Assembly: GCF_016735595.1 (NCBI RefSeq)
Contig: NZ_JAERRB010000015.1
Span: 1 to 64,000 of the forward strand
From: Chryseolinea lacunae
GTDB lineage: Bacteria > Bacteroidota > Bacteroidia > Cytophagales > Cyclobacteriaceae
Reading direction: 5' to 3'
DNA: 64,000 nucleotides
A program made the translations under genes and the position numbers. Below are positions 52,222 to 62,084 of the stretch, in pieces; position 1 is the stretch's first letter; every line of letters begins with the position of its first letter. The notes beneath the pieces were generated by a model. The model worked only from the letters and a program-made list of their open reading frames with translations, did no database searches and was not told the DNA's origin.

Positions 52222-55200
52222 CGGAGTGCAGCGTTAATACCCACAGAGAGCGTGCGCACTTGCGGTAGGGTGAAAAAGTCGATGCCTTGCGAGGCCGTGG
52301 AGCCGTCGAGCGTGCTCACTTCCGGATCGCCGCCGCTATACTTGGTGTAGGTCCACAGGTTTGTGGCAGAGGCAAACACGCGCACGCGTTCCATGTGAAG
52401 CCGCGCCGTGAGGTTTGGCGGAAGCGTGTAGCCAAAGCTGAGGCTCTTGAGGCGCAGATACGATCCGTCTTCGAGGAAGCGGCTGCTGTGCAGATTGTTG
52501 TAGGTGTTGCTCAGCTCATAGCGCGGCACGTCGGTGATGTCGCCGGGTTTTTGCCAGCGTCGCAGGGCTTCTACCAGCTGGTTGTTCTGAATGTCTTGTC
52601 CTGAATTGACCAGCGTTTCTTTTGAGAAGTTGAGCACCTTGTTGCCCAGCGACCATTGAAAGAACACCGACAGGTCGAAGCGGCCATAGTTGAATTTGTT
52701 GGTGATGCCGCCAATGAGTTTGGGTTGGGCATTGCCAATGACCACGGCATCGCTATTGGTGATTTTGCCGTCGTGGTTCACGTCGTCGTAGATGGCGTTG
52801 CCGGTGCCGGGGTCCACGCCCAGAAAGCGCAGGCCGGTGAAGGTACCCAGCGGCTGGCCAACCTGCAGCACGTTGGTGCCGTCCACACCGTTGGCCTGGT
52901 AGCCAGTGTAGACGGGGATGGAGTCGGCCAGGAACAGGATCTTGTTCAGGTTGCGCGACAGGTTGATGATGGTGGTCCACTTCAGCTGTTTGTCGATGTT
53001 CACGGTGGTGAGTCCCAGTTCAACTCCTTTGTTTTCCAGCTCGGCAATGTTGTCGAACACGCTGGTGAAACCGGTGGTGGAAGGATAGGGGCGGGCAAAC
53101 AAGAGGTCTGATGTTTTATTGTAGTAGCCGTCGGCCGTGAGCTGGATGCGTCCTTCGAGCAGCGACACGTCGAGGCCCACGTTGAGTTCGCGGGTGGACT
53201 CCCACTTCAGGTAGGGGTTTCCGATTTTTTCAGGACTCACACCCGAGTTGCCGTTGTAGGTGGCGGCGCTCCAGGTGCCCAGGAATTGATAGTTGGTGAT
53301 GCGCTCGTTGCCCGTGAGGCCGGCGCTGATGCGCAGTTTCAGGTCATTCACAACCTCATGGATAGGCGATGCTGTGAAGAAGCTTTCTTCCGAAATCCGC
53401 CAGGCGGCCGACACAGAGGGGAAATAGCCAAACCGGTTTCCAGGTCCAAAGTGCGACGATCCATCGCGGCGCATGCCGAGGGTGAGGAGGTATTTGTCTG
53501 CGTAGTCGTATTTCACTTCACCAAACAAAGAGAAGAGGCCCGATTGCGCTTTGAACGAAGTGCCCTGGTCGACAATGCCGGCCGAGGTGATGTAGGTGAA
53601 GTCGTCGCTGGGGAAAATGCGGCCCTGCACACTGCTGTTGCGCGAGTTGGTGCGGATTATCTCTGTGCCCAGCAAAGCCGACAGGTGATGTTTTTCGTTG
53701 AGGGTTTTGTTGTAGGACAGCGTGGCGTTGGAGATGAACGACGAGTTTGTGGTGGTGCTATAAACACCATAGCCTTTGCCGCCCACGCTTTCGAGCACAC
53801 CGCCTATGGCCGTTTGAGTAGACTCATATTGATCTTCTTCCACGCCGTTATAGTCGATGCCCGCCTGCACACGGAAGAGCAGCTCCTTGCTGAATTCGTA
53901 GCGAAGGTTCACGTTGCCAAGAATTTTTGTGGTGAACGCATCGAACCGCGGCAACAACGCCTGGCCCACAGGGTTGAAGTTGGGAAAGCCTCCATACAGT
54001 GCCGATCCTGGGCCAACGATCCTGCCGTTTTCGTCATAGGGTGTATAGTAGGGGAGACTTTTCACGGCGCCGGAATACACCCCGTCGAGGAAGTTGTCGC
54101 CCTTCACGCGGTTGTTGATGGAGCGCGCCAGGGTGAGGTTGGTGCCCAGTGTAAGTTTGGGGTTGAGCTTCTGTTCGATGTTCATGACCCCCGACAGGCG
54201 GCGGAAGCGGTTGTTGAGTTGCACACCCTGTTCGTCGCGATAGCTGCCGCTGAGATAGTAGGTGGTGTTGTCGCTGCCACCCGAAGCCGACATCTGGTAT
54301 TGTTGCATGATGCCCGTGCGAAGCACCGCGTCCTGCCAGTTGGTGTTCACGGCGTCGGTCACGCCGGGGATCAGACCAAGGCCATCGGGATTTTTGCCGG
54401 CGTTGCGCACGGCTTCACGTTGCAGCTCCAGCAATTGCGTGGAGTTGAGCAGGTCTATTTTTTTGGTGATGTCAACAATGCCGCGTTGAATGTCGAACGT
54501 GATAGACGATTTGGCTTTGCGGCCGCGTTTGGTGGTGATGAGCACCACGCCGTTGGCTGCGCGCGAGCCATACATGGCTTTTGCCGAAGCGTCTTTCAGC
54601 AACTGCCAGCTTTCGATGTCGCCGGGAGGAATGAGCGCGAGGGCGTTGTCGTCCTGGCCGCCAAAGTCGCGCTGCGATAAGGCACCAACCTGAACCGGCA
54701 CACCATCGATGATGTAGAGCGGGCGGTTGGAGGCGTTGATGGAGGTGCTGCCGCGGATGCGCACCGCGATGCCGCCACCGGGTGTGCCCGACGATTGCAC
54801 CACCTGCACGCCGGCCACTTGCCCTTGCAGCGCCTGGTCGACACCGGTGATGGAAATGTCTTTAATGTTATCGGCTTTCAGTGTAGCCACCGAACCCGTG
54901 ATGTCTCTTTTCTGAACGGACGAGTAGCCAATCACCACCACTTCGGTGAGTTCGGTCGATTCTTCTAGTAACAGAATGTTGAGCCTGGTTTGGCCGGCGT
55001 AAACAATCTCCTGGGTTTGATAGCCCACAAACGAAAACACGAGGGTGGCGCCGGGAGGAACCTGCAACGAAAATTTGCCCTCAATGTCGGTGATGGCGCC
55101 GTCGGACGTGCCTTTGATCACCACACTCACGCCGGGCAGGCCGTCGGTTTCCGTGGAAGAGGTCACCAGGCCCGTCACAAGCTGTCCTTGTGCAAGGGTG

Positions 55201-55247
55201 AGGGAGGAAAGCAATATGAAGAAAATGCCCGGTAAAAATCTTCGCAT
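52218..55247 (-). CDS. SusC/RagA family TonB-dependent transporter
   Basis: A 1009-residue outer-membrane transporter. The N-terminal CarboxypepD_reg-like domain (GLVTSSTETDGLPGVSVVIKGT, residues about 25-110) is followed by the plug with QALQGQVAGVQVVQSSGTPGGG and the RGSTSINASNRPLYIIDGVPV signature, then a long beta-barrel. It imports the ligand captured by SusD using TonB energy. The last gene of the operon is a protease, so peptides are the likely cargo. Confidence 0.95.
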   Translation of the reverse strand: MRRFLPGIFFILLSSLTLAQGQLVTGLVTSSTETDGLPGVSVVIKGTSDGAITDIEGKFSLQVPPGATLVFSFVGYQTQEIVYAGQTRLNILLLEESTELTEVVVIGYSSVQKRDITGSVATLKADNIKDISITGVDQALQGQVAGVQVVQSSGTPGGGIAVRIRGSTSINASNRPLYIIDGVPVQVGALSQRDFGGQDDNALALIPPGDIESWQLLKDASAKAMYGSRAANGVVLITTKRGRKAKSSITFDIQRGIVDITKKIDLLNSTQLLELQREAVRNAGKNPDGLGLIPGVTDAVNTNWQDAVLRTGIMQQYQMSASGGSDNTTYYLSGSYRDEQGVQLNNRFRRLSGVMNIEQKLNPKLTLGTNLTLARSINNRVKGDNFLDGVYSGAVKSLPYYTPYDENGRIVGPGSALYGGFPNFNPVGQALLPRFDAFTTKILGNVNLRYEFSKELLFRVQAGIDYNGVEEDQYESTQTAIGGVLESVGGKGYGVYSTTTNSSFISNATLSYNKTLNEKHHLSALLGTEIIRTNSRNSSVQGRIFPSDDFTYITSAGIVDQGTSFKAQSGLFSLFGEVKYDYADKYLLTLGMRRDGSSHFGPGNRFGYFPSVSAAWRISEESFFTASPIHEVVNDLKLRISAGLTGNERITNYQFLGTWSAATYNGNSGVSPEKIGNPYLKWESTRELNVGLDVSLLEGRIQLTADGYYNKTSDLLFARPYPSTTGFTSVFDNIAELENKGVELGLTTVNIDKQLKWTTIINLSRNLNKILFLADSIPVYTGYQANGVDGTNVLQVGQPLGTFTGLRFLGVDPGTGNAIYDDVNHDGKITNSDAVVIGNAQPKLIGGITNKFNYGRFDLSVFFQWSLGNKVLNFSKETLVNSGQDIQNNQLVEALRRWQKPGDITDVPRYELSNTYNNLHSSRFLEDGSYLRLKSLSFGYTLPPNLTARLHMERVRVFASATNLWTYTKYSGGDPEVSTLDGSTASQGIDFFTLPQVRTLSVGINAALR

Positions 55248-55370
55248 AGGGTATGGTTAGACTAGTATTCTAAAATTAAAAATTAAAGGTTAAACAACAA
55301 GGTTAGGATGGAGAAAGAACGCTGGAATGGACAGATTTAAAGATCAATGCCGCAAATGCGTAGCGCAAAC

Positions 55371-56276
55371 TCAGGTGTTGATGAATTTCACCATGTCGTC
55401 GCGTTGTTTTTCGGACGGCAGTCGCCCCAGGCCTGCGCCGAGGTTGTCGAGCATGTGTTGAGGTTTTGAAGTGCCGGGTATCACGCAAGTTACGGCAGGA
55501 TGCGAGAGGATGAATTTCAGAAAAAATTGTCCCCAGCTGTGGCAGTTAAATTCTTCGGCCCACAGCGGCGGCACTTTTCCCTTCACACGCTGAAACAGCG
55601 CGCCTTCTTCGAACGGCTGGTTGACCAGCACGGAGATTTTCTTTTCCTGCGCCAGTGGAAACAAGCGGTCGGCGGCCTTGCGGCTGAGCAGCGAATAGTT
55701 TACCTGGATGAAATCCAACGGTTCGCGCAACATGACCTGCTCCATGGCGTCGTAGGCGCTTTCGGTGTAGTGTGTGATGCCGATATAGCGAACCCGGCCT
55801 TGTTCTTTCCAGCCGCGCAGGGTTTTGAGATGCGTTTGCCAGTCGACCAGGTTGTGGATTTGCATGAGGTCGATCTTCTGGCGCCGCAGCAGGGCGAACG
55901 ACTGGTTCATTTGTGCGATGCCTTCGCGTTCGCCACGCGTCCACACTTTGGTGGCCACAAAAAGTTTGCTGGCCAGGTTGAGTTCGGATGAAAGATCGCC
56001 CACCACTTTTTCGGACTGGCCATACATGGGCGAGCTGTCAATGACACTGCCGCCGTTTTCGACCAGGGTTTTCAGCACAGCTTTCAGGGGTTCGCGTTCG
56101 GGTGTGATGTCACCCACGTCAAAGGTTTGCCAGGTGCCCACACCCACGGCGGGCAGCCATTCAGACGTGCCCAGTATGGGTCGCTGCAAGAGGTTGTCTT
56201 CCATAAATTTCCACCCCGAAGAGAGGGAAAGTAAACCTAATGCAGAAAGTTGTTGAAGCCAAGTTCTCCGGTCCAT
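55371..56276 (-). CDS. aldo/keto reductase family protein
   Basis: A 301-residue enzyme with a hydrophobic N-terminus (RRTWLQQLSALGLLSLSSG, twin-arginine-like RR) and an AKR barrel: VIDSSPMYGQSEKVVG with the catalytic Asp and Tyr, VATKVWTRGEREG with the Lys, YIGITHYTESAYDAM, and IPGTSKPQHMLDNL near the end. Export by the Tat system is possible, since RR is near the start. The substrate is unknown. It stands alone after the SusC gene. Confidence 0.85.
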   Translation of the reverse strand: MDRRTWLQQLSALGLLSLSSGWKFMEDNLLQRPILGTSEWLPAVGVGTWQTFDVGDITPEREPLKAVLKTLVENGGSVIDSSPMYGQSEKVVGDLSSELNLASKLFVATKVWTRGEREGIAQMNQSFALLRRQKIDLMQIHNLVDWQTHLKTLRGWKEQGRVRYIGITHYTESAYDAMEQVMLREPLDFIQVNYSLLSRKAADRLFPLAQEKKISVLVNQPFEEGALFQRVKGKVPPLWAEEFNCHSWGQFFLKFILSHPAVTCVIPGTSKPQHMLDNLGAGLGRLPSEKQRDDMVKFINT

Positions 56277-56542
56277 ACGGTCTTTTTTTTGAATGTAGTC
56301 GAAGACCGTCGCGCGCGGGCATGACCTTGCGCGACGAAGTTTTTTTGAACACCTGTTCCGGTAAGTAAAGTCACGATGAACTTAGGCTCTTAAGATCAAG
56401 ATGACGGATGTATGCTAAAGTTAGCCGTTACCCGGGCGTTTACCAAAAAAAGTGATGCATAATTTGCTGTCATTTTCGCAGGAGTAGGTTGGTCTACAGT
56501 GTGTTGTAGAGAAAATTCCCCCGCAAAAACAAGGTGACAACG

Positions 56543-57907
56543 TTAGTTTCGTTTTGCGGGCAGCTGCAAATAGAACGTGGCCCCCTGGTTTGGGATGGAC
56601 GACACCTTGAGCGTGCCGCCGTGCAACGACGCAATTTGTTTGGAGAGGCTCAGACCAATGCCGGATCCTTCTTTTTTTGTGGAGAAGAACGGCACAAAAA
56701 TTTCCTGAAGTTCTTTTTCGGGGATGCCTTTGCCGTTGTCGGTCACCTCGATGCGAAGGGTGTTGTCTTTGGCGTGCGCTTTCAATTCAATGCGTTTGTC
56801 GGGGCGGTTTTCCAGCGCGTGGCGGCTGTTGGTGATGAGGTTGATGAGCACCTGTTCGATGAGGGTGGGGTCGAAGGTGGCGTTGAGGTCGGAGGGCTCA
56901 ACCAGAATCGTGAGTGCAATGTTGTCGCGCACCAGCGTTTGCTGCATGAGCTTTTCGATGGTGGAGAAAAACACATGGAGGTTCACCTGCTCCGGAGCGG
57001 GTTTGGGCACGCGCGTGAGCTTGCGATAGTTTTCTACAAAGTCGAGCAGGCCGTCGCTTCGTTTGTGGATGGTGGCCAGCGAAAAAAGAATGTCGCCCAC
57101 GGTTTCCTCGTCAATGTCGTGCAAGGATTTTTGTCGGCCTTCCTTGTCTTTCAACATCGTTTGCATGGTTTCCGTGAGCGAGGCAATGGGGGTAACGGAG
57201 TTCATGATCTCGTGCGTGAGAATGCGGATGAGTTTGTGCCACGCTTCAATTTCCTTTTGCTCGATTTCGGAGTTGATGTCTTGTAGTGTGATGAGTTTGT
57301 GTGGCTGGTTGAGGATGACCAGTGTGGTGACATCGACCGACACGATTTTATTTCCCGCGTCCGAGCGCACCTCAATGACCTTGCGGCCCGCGTCGCCCAG
57401 CGATTCAATTTCCTGCACCAGCGCGGGGTGAAGCTGTCGGATGAGTTTCCAATTCTTCAAACCCTGTATGCCCATCAAACGCTCGGCGGTAGAGTTGATG
57501 AGCGACACTTCGTCGCGTTGCAGGGAAACTACGCCCACGGCCAGTTGCGACACCAGCAGTTGCAGAAAATGATATTGCGCCTCCTTCTCAATCTTCACCT
57601 GTTTGTAGGCGTCTATGATTTCGGCCATGCTGTTTTGAAGCTCGGAAAATGAACTGCCTAGCGGCGTGCGTTTGAAGGTGACGGAGAAGTCGTTGTATTT
57701 GATGGCGAGAAAAAAACGCGACAGTTCGCGGTTGGTGTGATTCACAAAGCGGATCAGCTCCACCACCTGCAACACCAGCACCAGAAACACAATGATCTGG
57801 TTGAAGAACAGGCGGTCGTCGCCAAAAATCCACGTAAGCAACAACACGTTGGCCACGAGCAACAGCACGCGCAAAACGGTGAGCCAGGTGAAGCGTTGGT
57901 AGATCAT
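56543..57907 (-). CDS. NtrB-like sensor histidine kinase
   Basis: A 454-residue kinase. Two membrane helices lie at residues 8-30 and 33-52, then a HAMP-like coiled region, a PAS domain (about 110-210), the H-box with His232 (RILTHEIMNSVTPIASL), the N-box (VLINLITNSRHALE) and the G-boxes (VTDNGKGIPEKELQEI, GSGIGLSLSKQIASLHGG). It phosphorylates the NtrC-type regulator encoded 45 bases upstream. The signal is not known; the adjacent permeases suggest an envelope signal. Confidence 0.92.
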   Translation of the reverse strand: MIYQRFTWLTVLRVLLLVANVLLLTWIFGDDRLFFNQIIVFLVLVLQVVELIRFVNHTNRELSRFFLAIKYNDFSVTFKRTPLGSSFSELQNSMAEIIDAYKQVKIEKEAQYHFLQLLVSQLAVGVVSLQRDEVSLINSTAERLMGIQGLKNWKLIRQLHPALVQEIESLGDAGRKVIEVRSDAGNKIVSVDVTTLVILNQPHKLITLQDINSEIEQKEIEAWHKLIRILTHEIMNSVTPIASLTETMQTMLKDKEGRQKSLHDIDEETVGDILFSLATIHKRSDGLLDFVENYRKLTRVPKPAPEQVNLHVFFSTIEKLMQQTLVRDNIALTILVEPSDLNATFDPTLIEQVLINLITNSRHALENRPDKRIELKAHAKDNTLRIEVTDNGKGIPEKELQEIFVPFFSTKKEGSGIGLSLSKQIASLHGGTLKVSSIPNQGATFYLQLPAKRN

Positions 57908-57952
57908 GCGTTGGTATGTGGTTGGAGTGTCAAGATGGTTCGCGTGTTTGTC

Positions 57953-59320
57953 TTAAATGCCGTGCTTTTTCATGCGCCGATATAACGCGGTTCGTGTCAT
58001 GCCCAGGGTTTTGGCCGTGTTGCTCACATGGCCGTCGTGATCGTGAAGCGACTGGAGAATGAATTGTTTCTCCATCTCGTCGAGCGTTTGGGGTGGCGTG
58101 TCTTTTTTGGGTGAATAGCCCGCGTTGTTGATGAGCAGCTCGGCCGAGTGAATCACCTTGTCTTCATTGAGAATGACGGCGCGCTCCACGGCGTGTTGCA
58201 GTTCACGGATGTTGCCGGGCCAGTTGTATTTTTTTAGTTTGGCCACCACCGCTTTGTCAACACGGATGTCGGTGCGTTTATATTTTTGGCCATAACGTTG
58301 CACAAAGTGATCGAGCAGGGCGGGCAGGTCGTCGAGGCGTTCGCGCAACGGTGGCACGCGCACTTCCACGGTGTTGATGCGGTAGAGCAGGTCTTGTCTG
58401 AATTTTTTCTCGTAGACCATTTCGTGCAGCGGCATGTTGGTGGCGCAGAGCAGGCGAAAGTCTACAGGTGTTTCTTTGCCGCTGCCCACCCGTTGCACTT
58501 TCCGGTGTTGCAGCACGGTGAGCAACTTGGCCTGCAAGGGAAGCGAGAGGTTGCCGATTTCGTCGAGGAAGATGGTGCCACCCGAAGCCAGCTCGAAGCG
58601 GCCGGGCTTGTCTTGTTTGGCGTCGGTGAAGGCACCTTTCACATAGCCAAAGAGTTCGCTTTCGAAAAGCGTTTCGGTGATGGCTCCGAGGTCTACGCTG
58701 ATAAACACGTTGTCGCGTCGCGCAGACTGCCGGTGTATGGCGCGCGCCACCAGTTCTTTGCCCGTGCCGTTTTCGCCGAGAATGAGCACGTCGGCATCGG
58801 TGCCTGCCACACGGTCTATCATTTCGTGCACCCGTGCGATGGCCGGCGAGGTGCCGATGAAGTCTGCGTAAGGATGGTCGATTTCGTCGCGCAGTTTCTC
58901 TTGTGTGTTTTTGAGTTTCTCCACTTCCTTGCGCGAGTGGCGAAGTTGCAGGGCAGAGAGCAGTGTGGCGAGTAGCTTCTGATTTTTCCAGGGCTTCAGC
59001 ACAAAATCGACGGCGCCGTTTTTCATGGCTTTCACGGCAAGATCCACTTCGCCATAGGCCGTCATGAGCACCACCACGGCGTGGGGGTCGAGTTTCAGAA
59101 TCTGGTCGAGCCAGTGAAATCCTTCTTCGCCGTCGTTCACACCTTTCTTGAAATTCATGTCGAGCATGATCACATCAAACTCTTGTACCTTCATGAGGGC
59201 GGGGATTTTGGTGGGATCGTCTTCAATCTGCACAGTGGCAAACTCTTGTTTCAAAAACATGCGCGCTGTTTCCAGCACATCGCGGTCGTCGTCTACCATC
59301 AAAACCTTTGCTGCATTCAT
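57953..59320 (-). CDS. NtrC-family sigma-54-dependent response regulator
   Basis: A 455-residue activator: receiver domain with phosphoacceptor Asp54 (IMLDMNF), AAA+ domain with Walker [15 protein letters not shown], the sigma-54 contact loop as GAFTDA (usually GAFTGA), Walker [12 protein letters not shown], and a C-terminal Fis-type helix-turn-helix ([24 protein letters not shown]). It activates sigma-54 promoters when phosphorylated. It is divergent from the permease gene at 59597, whose upstream region carries a palindrome. Confidence 0.95.
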   Translation of the reverse strand: MNAAKVLMVDDDRDVLETARMFLKQEFATVQIEDDPTKIPALMKVQEFDVIMLDMNFKKGVNDGEEGFHWLDQILKLDPHAVVVLMTAYGEVDLAVKAMKNGAVDFVLKPWKNQKLLATLLSALQLRHSRKEVEKLKNTQEKLRDEIDHPYADFIGTSPAIARVHEMIDRVAGTDADVLILGENGTGKELVARAIHRQSARRDNVFISVDLGAITETLFESELFGYVKGAFTDAKQDKPGRFELASGGTIFLDEIGNLSLPLQAKLLTVLQHRKVQRVGSGKETPVDFRLLCATNMPLHEMVYEKKFRQDLLYRINTVEVRVPPLRERLDDLPALLDHFVQRYGQKYKRTDIRVDKAVVAKLKKYNWPGNIRELQHAVERAVILNEDKVIHSAELLINNAGYSPKKDTPPQTLDEMEKQFILQSLHDHDGHVSNTAKTLGMTRTALYRRMKKHGI

Positions 59321-59484
59321 ATCTTAAGGCAATGTGTTTTTAGTTTGTATCCCCTTCGCTGGCTCGGCCTGGCACCACGGGTCTCCGGCAAGCCAGTGAC
59401 CATGCAAACCCAGCCCCGGCATTCAAAAACGGGCTGCTAACGTCCTTAAACATAAATCAATTGTATCAATTTCAAACATTATTG

Positions 59485-59502
59485 TGTATCAATTCCGATA
59501 CA
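59485..59502 (+). promoter_or_regulatory. candidate activator-binding palindrome
   Basis: TGTATC at 59485-59490 and GATACA at 59497-59502 form a perfect inverted repeat with an AATTCC spacer. A related half-site, TGTATCAATTTC, lies at 59462-59473. The site is about 100 bases before the permease start and about 70 before the -24-like sequence, the usual place for an NtrC-type upstream site. Confidence 0.55.
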
Positions 59503-59565
59503 ACCAGTATCTTCAGGTTTTTGAATTGGAGTTGTAATGACTTGATATTCAAAGTCTTGATAGAA

Positions 59566-59581
59566 TGGCACAACTTTCGTA
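59566..59581 (+). promoter_or_regulatory. candidate sigma-54 promoter
   Basis: TGGCAC at 59566-59571 matches the -24 element; after a 5-base spacer TCGTA (59577-59581) matches the -12 element TTGCA at 3 of 5 positions. The predicted start would leave a leader of only about 5 bases before the ATG at 59597. The weak -12 makes this tentative. Confidence 0.4.
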
Positions 59582-59596
59582 AAGGGCTTAGGCATT

Positions 59597-62023
59597 ATGA
59601 TAAAAAACTATCTCGTTATCGCGCTCCGGAATTTTCTGCGGAACAAGAACTACACCATCATCAACGTGCTGGGGTTAACCATCGGCATCACGTCGTGTGT
59701 CGTCATCTTTTTGCTGATCACCTACGACCTGGGCTTTGATAAATTTCATTCGAAATACGACAACATCTATCGCGTGGTGCAGGGCGCAAAGAGTGCATCG
59801 GGCACGGAGTATAGCTCCACAACGCCTTATCCGTTAGCGCCAGCCCTTCGGAACGACTTTCCTGAAATTCCTTTGGTGACTCAATTGCACTACCAGGATG
59901 AAATGCTGGTGCGCATCGGCGACGAAAAACAAATGGTGGACAACATCATCTTTGCCGACTCGCTGTTTTTTCAGGTTTTCGATTTTAAGGTGTTGTCGGG
60001 TCGGCCTGAAGTAGACCTGGGGCAGCCCGGCAAAGTGTTCCTGACCGAATCGCTTGCCAAAAAACTGTTGAAGGACGATAACATCACTACGCTGAAATTT
60101 GGCAAGGATCAGTCGCTCGAAATCGCGGGCATCATTGCCGATCCGCCCGCGGCCTCGCACGTGAATTTCTCGATGGTGGTTTCCATGCCGTCGCTGAATT
60201 CAGACCTGCTCGGAGGTTTGCCGCTGGACCAGTGGGGCATGACGGCTTCGGGTTACGTATACATCGTGCTTCCTTCCAACATCACGGCGGCATCGATGAC
60301 CCCGCGCTTCAAAGGGTTTGTTGATAAATATTTTGACAAGGAGGATGCCACACGCAAATGGTTTTCATTGCAACCGCTGCGCGAGATTCACTTCAGCAAA
60401 GACTATGTTGAAAATCCAGGCCCCAGCGCCAACGCCGAATATTCCGACCTGGTGGTGATGGGCGTGCTGGGATTGTTCATTCTGATCATCGCCTGCATCA
60501 ACTTCATTAACCTGTCTACGGCGCTCGCCATTCGGAAATCGAAAGAGATTGGCATACGCAAAACGCTGGGCGCAAAGCGCGGACAACTCACCCTTTATTT
60601 TCTGGGAGAAACGTTGCTCATCACGCTGGTGGCCGTGCTCATCTCTCTGTGTGCCACGGAGTGGCTGTTGCCCTGGCTGAACACGTTCCTCAGCAAGGCG
60701 CTGGTGCTTAATCTTTTTTCCAACGGCCTGCTGGCGCTGTTTCTGGTGGGACTGATCTTTATCGCTACATTCTTTTCAGGATTTTATCCTGCCGTTATTC
60801 TTTCGGGTTTTGATCCGGCCGCTGTGTTGAAGAACAAAATCTCGGCGCAGGGAAGCTCCGGTGCCACCGTGCGAAAAGTGTTGGTGATCTTTCAGTTCAT
60901 GATCGCGCAGGTGCTCATCATCGGCACGCTGGTGGTGGCCGACCAGATGGAATATTTCCGTAGCAAGCCCCTTGGCTTTTCGAAGGATGCCATCATCGAC
61001 ATTCCTATTCCCGACATCACAAAAGAAAATTTGCAATCGCTGCGCGCGCGGCTGGAAGCCATTCCCAATATTGAGCATGTGTCGTTCACGCTGGGACCTC
61101 CAACATCGTCGAACAATTTTAATACAGGCTTTCAACTGAGCGAAAAGGGTTCGGACGAAAGTTTCCGCATCACCGTGAAGCCGGTGGATGTGCACTATAT
61201 GGAAGTGTATGGCATTAAGTTGAAAGCCGGCCGCTGGTTCACGGAAGCAGAAGAACGGCAGGCCGACTCGGACTTGCCGAAAGAAGAGCGGGTCTTCAAA
61301 TACATTCTCAACGAGTCGGCCGTGCGCACGCTCGGTTTTCATGATCCACAAGAGATTCTTGGGAAAATGATTACCACCGGTGTGCGACGCATCAGCGCAG
61401 AAGTGATTGGAGTTGTAGAAGATTTTCATAGCGCTTCCCTTCACGAAGCGATCCAGCCCGTGGTGTTGATGCACATGCCCGACTTTTATTATGTGGCAGG
61501 CCTGAAAGTGAAACCCGAAAATTTTTCAGAAACCATTCGTGCCATCGAGAAGAACTGGACAGAAGTGTTTCCCAACTATTTCTTTAGCTACGAGTTTCTG
61601 GATCAGGAACTGGCCGCCCTCTATCGCCAGGATGAACGCACCTTTACGCTGTTCAAGATTTTTGCGGGCATCTCCATCTTCATCGGGTGCCTGGGATTGT
61701 ATGGACTCATATCATTCATGGCCAACCAGAAGATGAAAGAGGTGGGCATTCGCAAAGTGATGGGCGCCTCTACGGGCAGCATCCTGATGTTGTTCTCGAA
61801 AGAGTTCATTAAACTGATTGTGATCGCGTTTGTGATGGCCGCACCGCTGGCGTGGTATTTCATGCACACGTGGCTGGAAGGCTTTGCCTATCGCGTAGAC
61901 ATTCAGTGGACGGTGTTTCTGATCGGTGTGATCTCTACCATGGTCATTGCCCTTGCCACCGTGAGCTATCGTTCGCTGCGCGCGGCAGTGTCTAACCCCG
62001 CAGAAACATTGCGCACCGAATAG
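59597..62023 (+). CDS. FtsX/MacB-type ABC transporter permease
   Basis: An 808-residue permease with the long Bacteroidota layout: TM1 near residues 20-40 (NVLGLTIGITSCVVIFLLITYD), a large MacB-like periplasmic domain, three helices around 290-410 with the FtsX motif EIGIRKTLGAKRGQLTLYF, a second periplasmic domain and a last helix group with EVGIRKVMGASTGSILMLF. Such two-module permeases work with separate ATPases to move lipids, peptides or signals across the envelope. It lies opposite the sigma-54 regulator and is its probable target. Confidence 0.92.
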   Translation: MIKNYLVIALRNFLRNKNYTIINVLGLTIGITSCVVIFLLITYDLGFDKFHSKYDNIYRVVQGAKSASGTEYSSTTPYPLAPALRNDFPEIPLVTQLHYQDEMLVRIGDEKQMVDNIIFADSLFFQVFDFKVLSGRPEVDLGQPGKVFLTESLAKKLLKDDNITTLKFGKDQSLEIAGIIADPPAASHVNFSMVVSMPSLNSDLLGGLPLDQWGMTASGYVYIVLPSNITAASMTPRFKGFVDKYFDKEDATRKWFSLQPLREIHFSKDYVENPGPSANAEYSDLVVMGVLGLFILIIACINFINLSTALAIRKSKEIGIRKTLGAKRGQLTLYFLGETLLITLVAVLISLCATEWLLPWLNTFLSKALVLNLFSNGLLALFLVGLIFIATFFSGFYPAVILSGFDPAAVLKNKISAQGSSGATVRKVLVIFQFMIAQVLIIGTLVVADQMEYFRSKPLGFSKDAIIDIPIPDITKENLQSLRARLEAIPNIEHVSFTLGPPTSSNNFNTGFQLSEKGSDESFRITVKPVDVHYMEVYGIKLKAGRWFTEAEERQADSDLPKEERVFKYILNESAVRTLGFHDPQEILGKMITTGVRRISAEVIGVVEDFHSASLHEAIQPVVLMHMPDFYYVAGLKVKPENFSETIRAIEKNWTEVFPNYFFSYEFLDQELAALYRQDERTFTLFKIFAGISIFIGCLGLYGLISFMANQKMKEVGIRKVMGASTGSILMLFSKEFIKLIVIAFVMAAPLAWYFMHTWLEGFAYRVDIQWTVFLIGVISTMVIALATVSYRSLRAAVSNPAETLRTE

Positions 62024-62084
62024 AAAATAGTGAACAAAGACATCGGCATTAATAAGCATTAGAAACGATTAATCTCTTCTGGAT

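Noticed and set aside
53286-54680. 464-residue plus-strand open frame
   Set aside because: Antisense shadow of the SusC gene, whose barrel and plug motifs are unmistakable on the minus strand.
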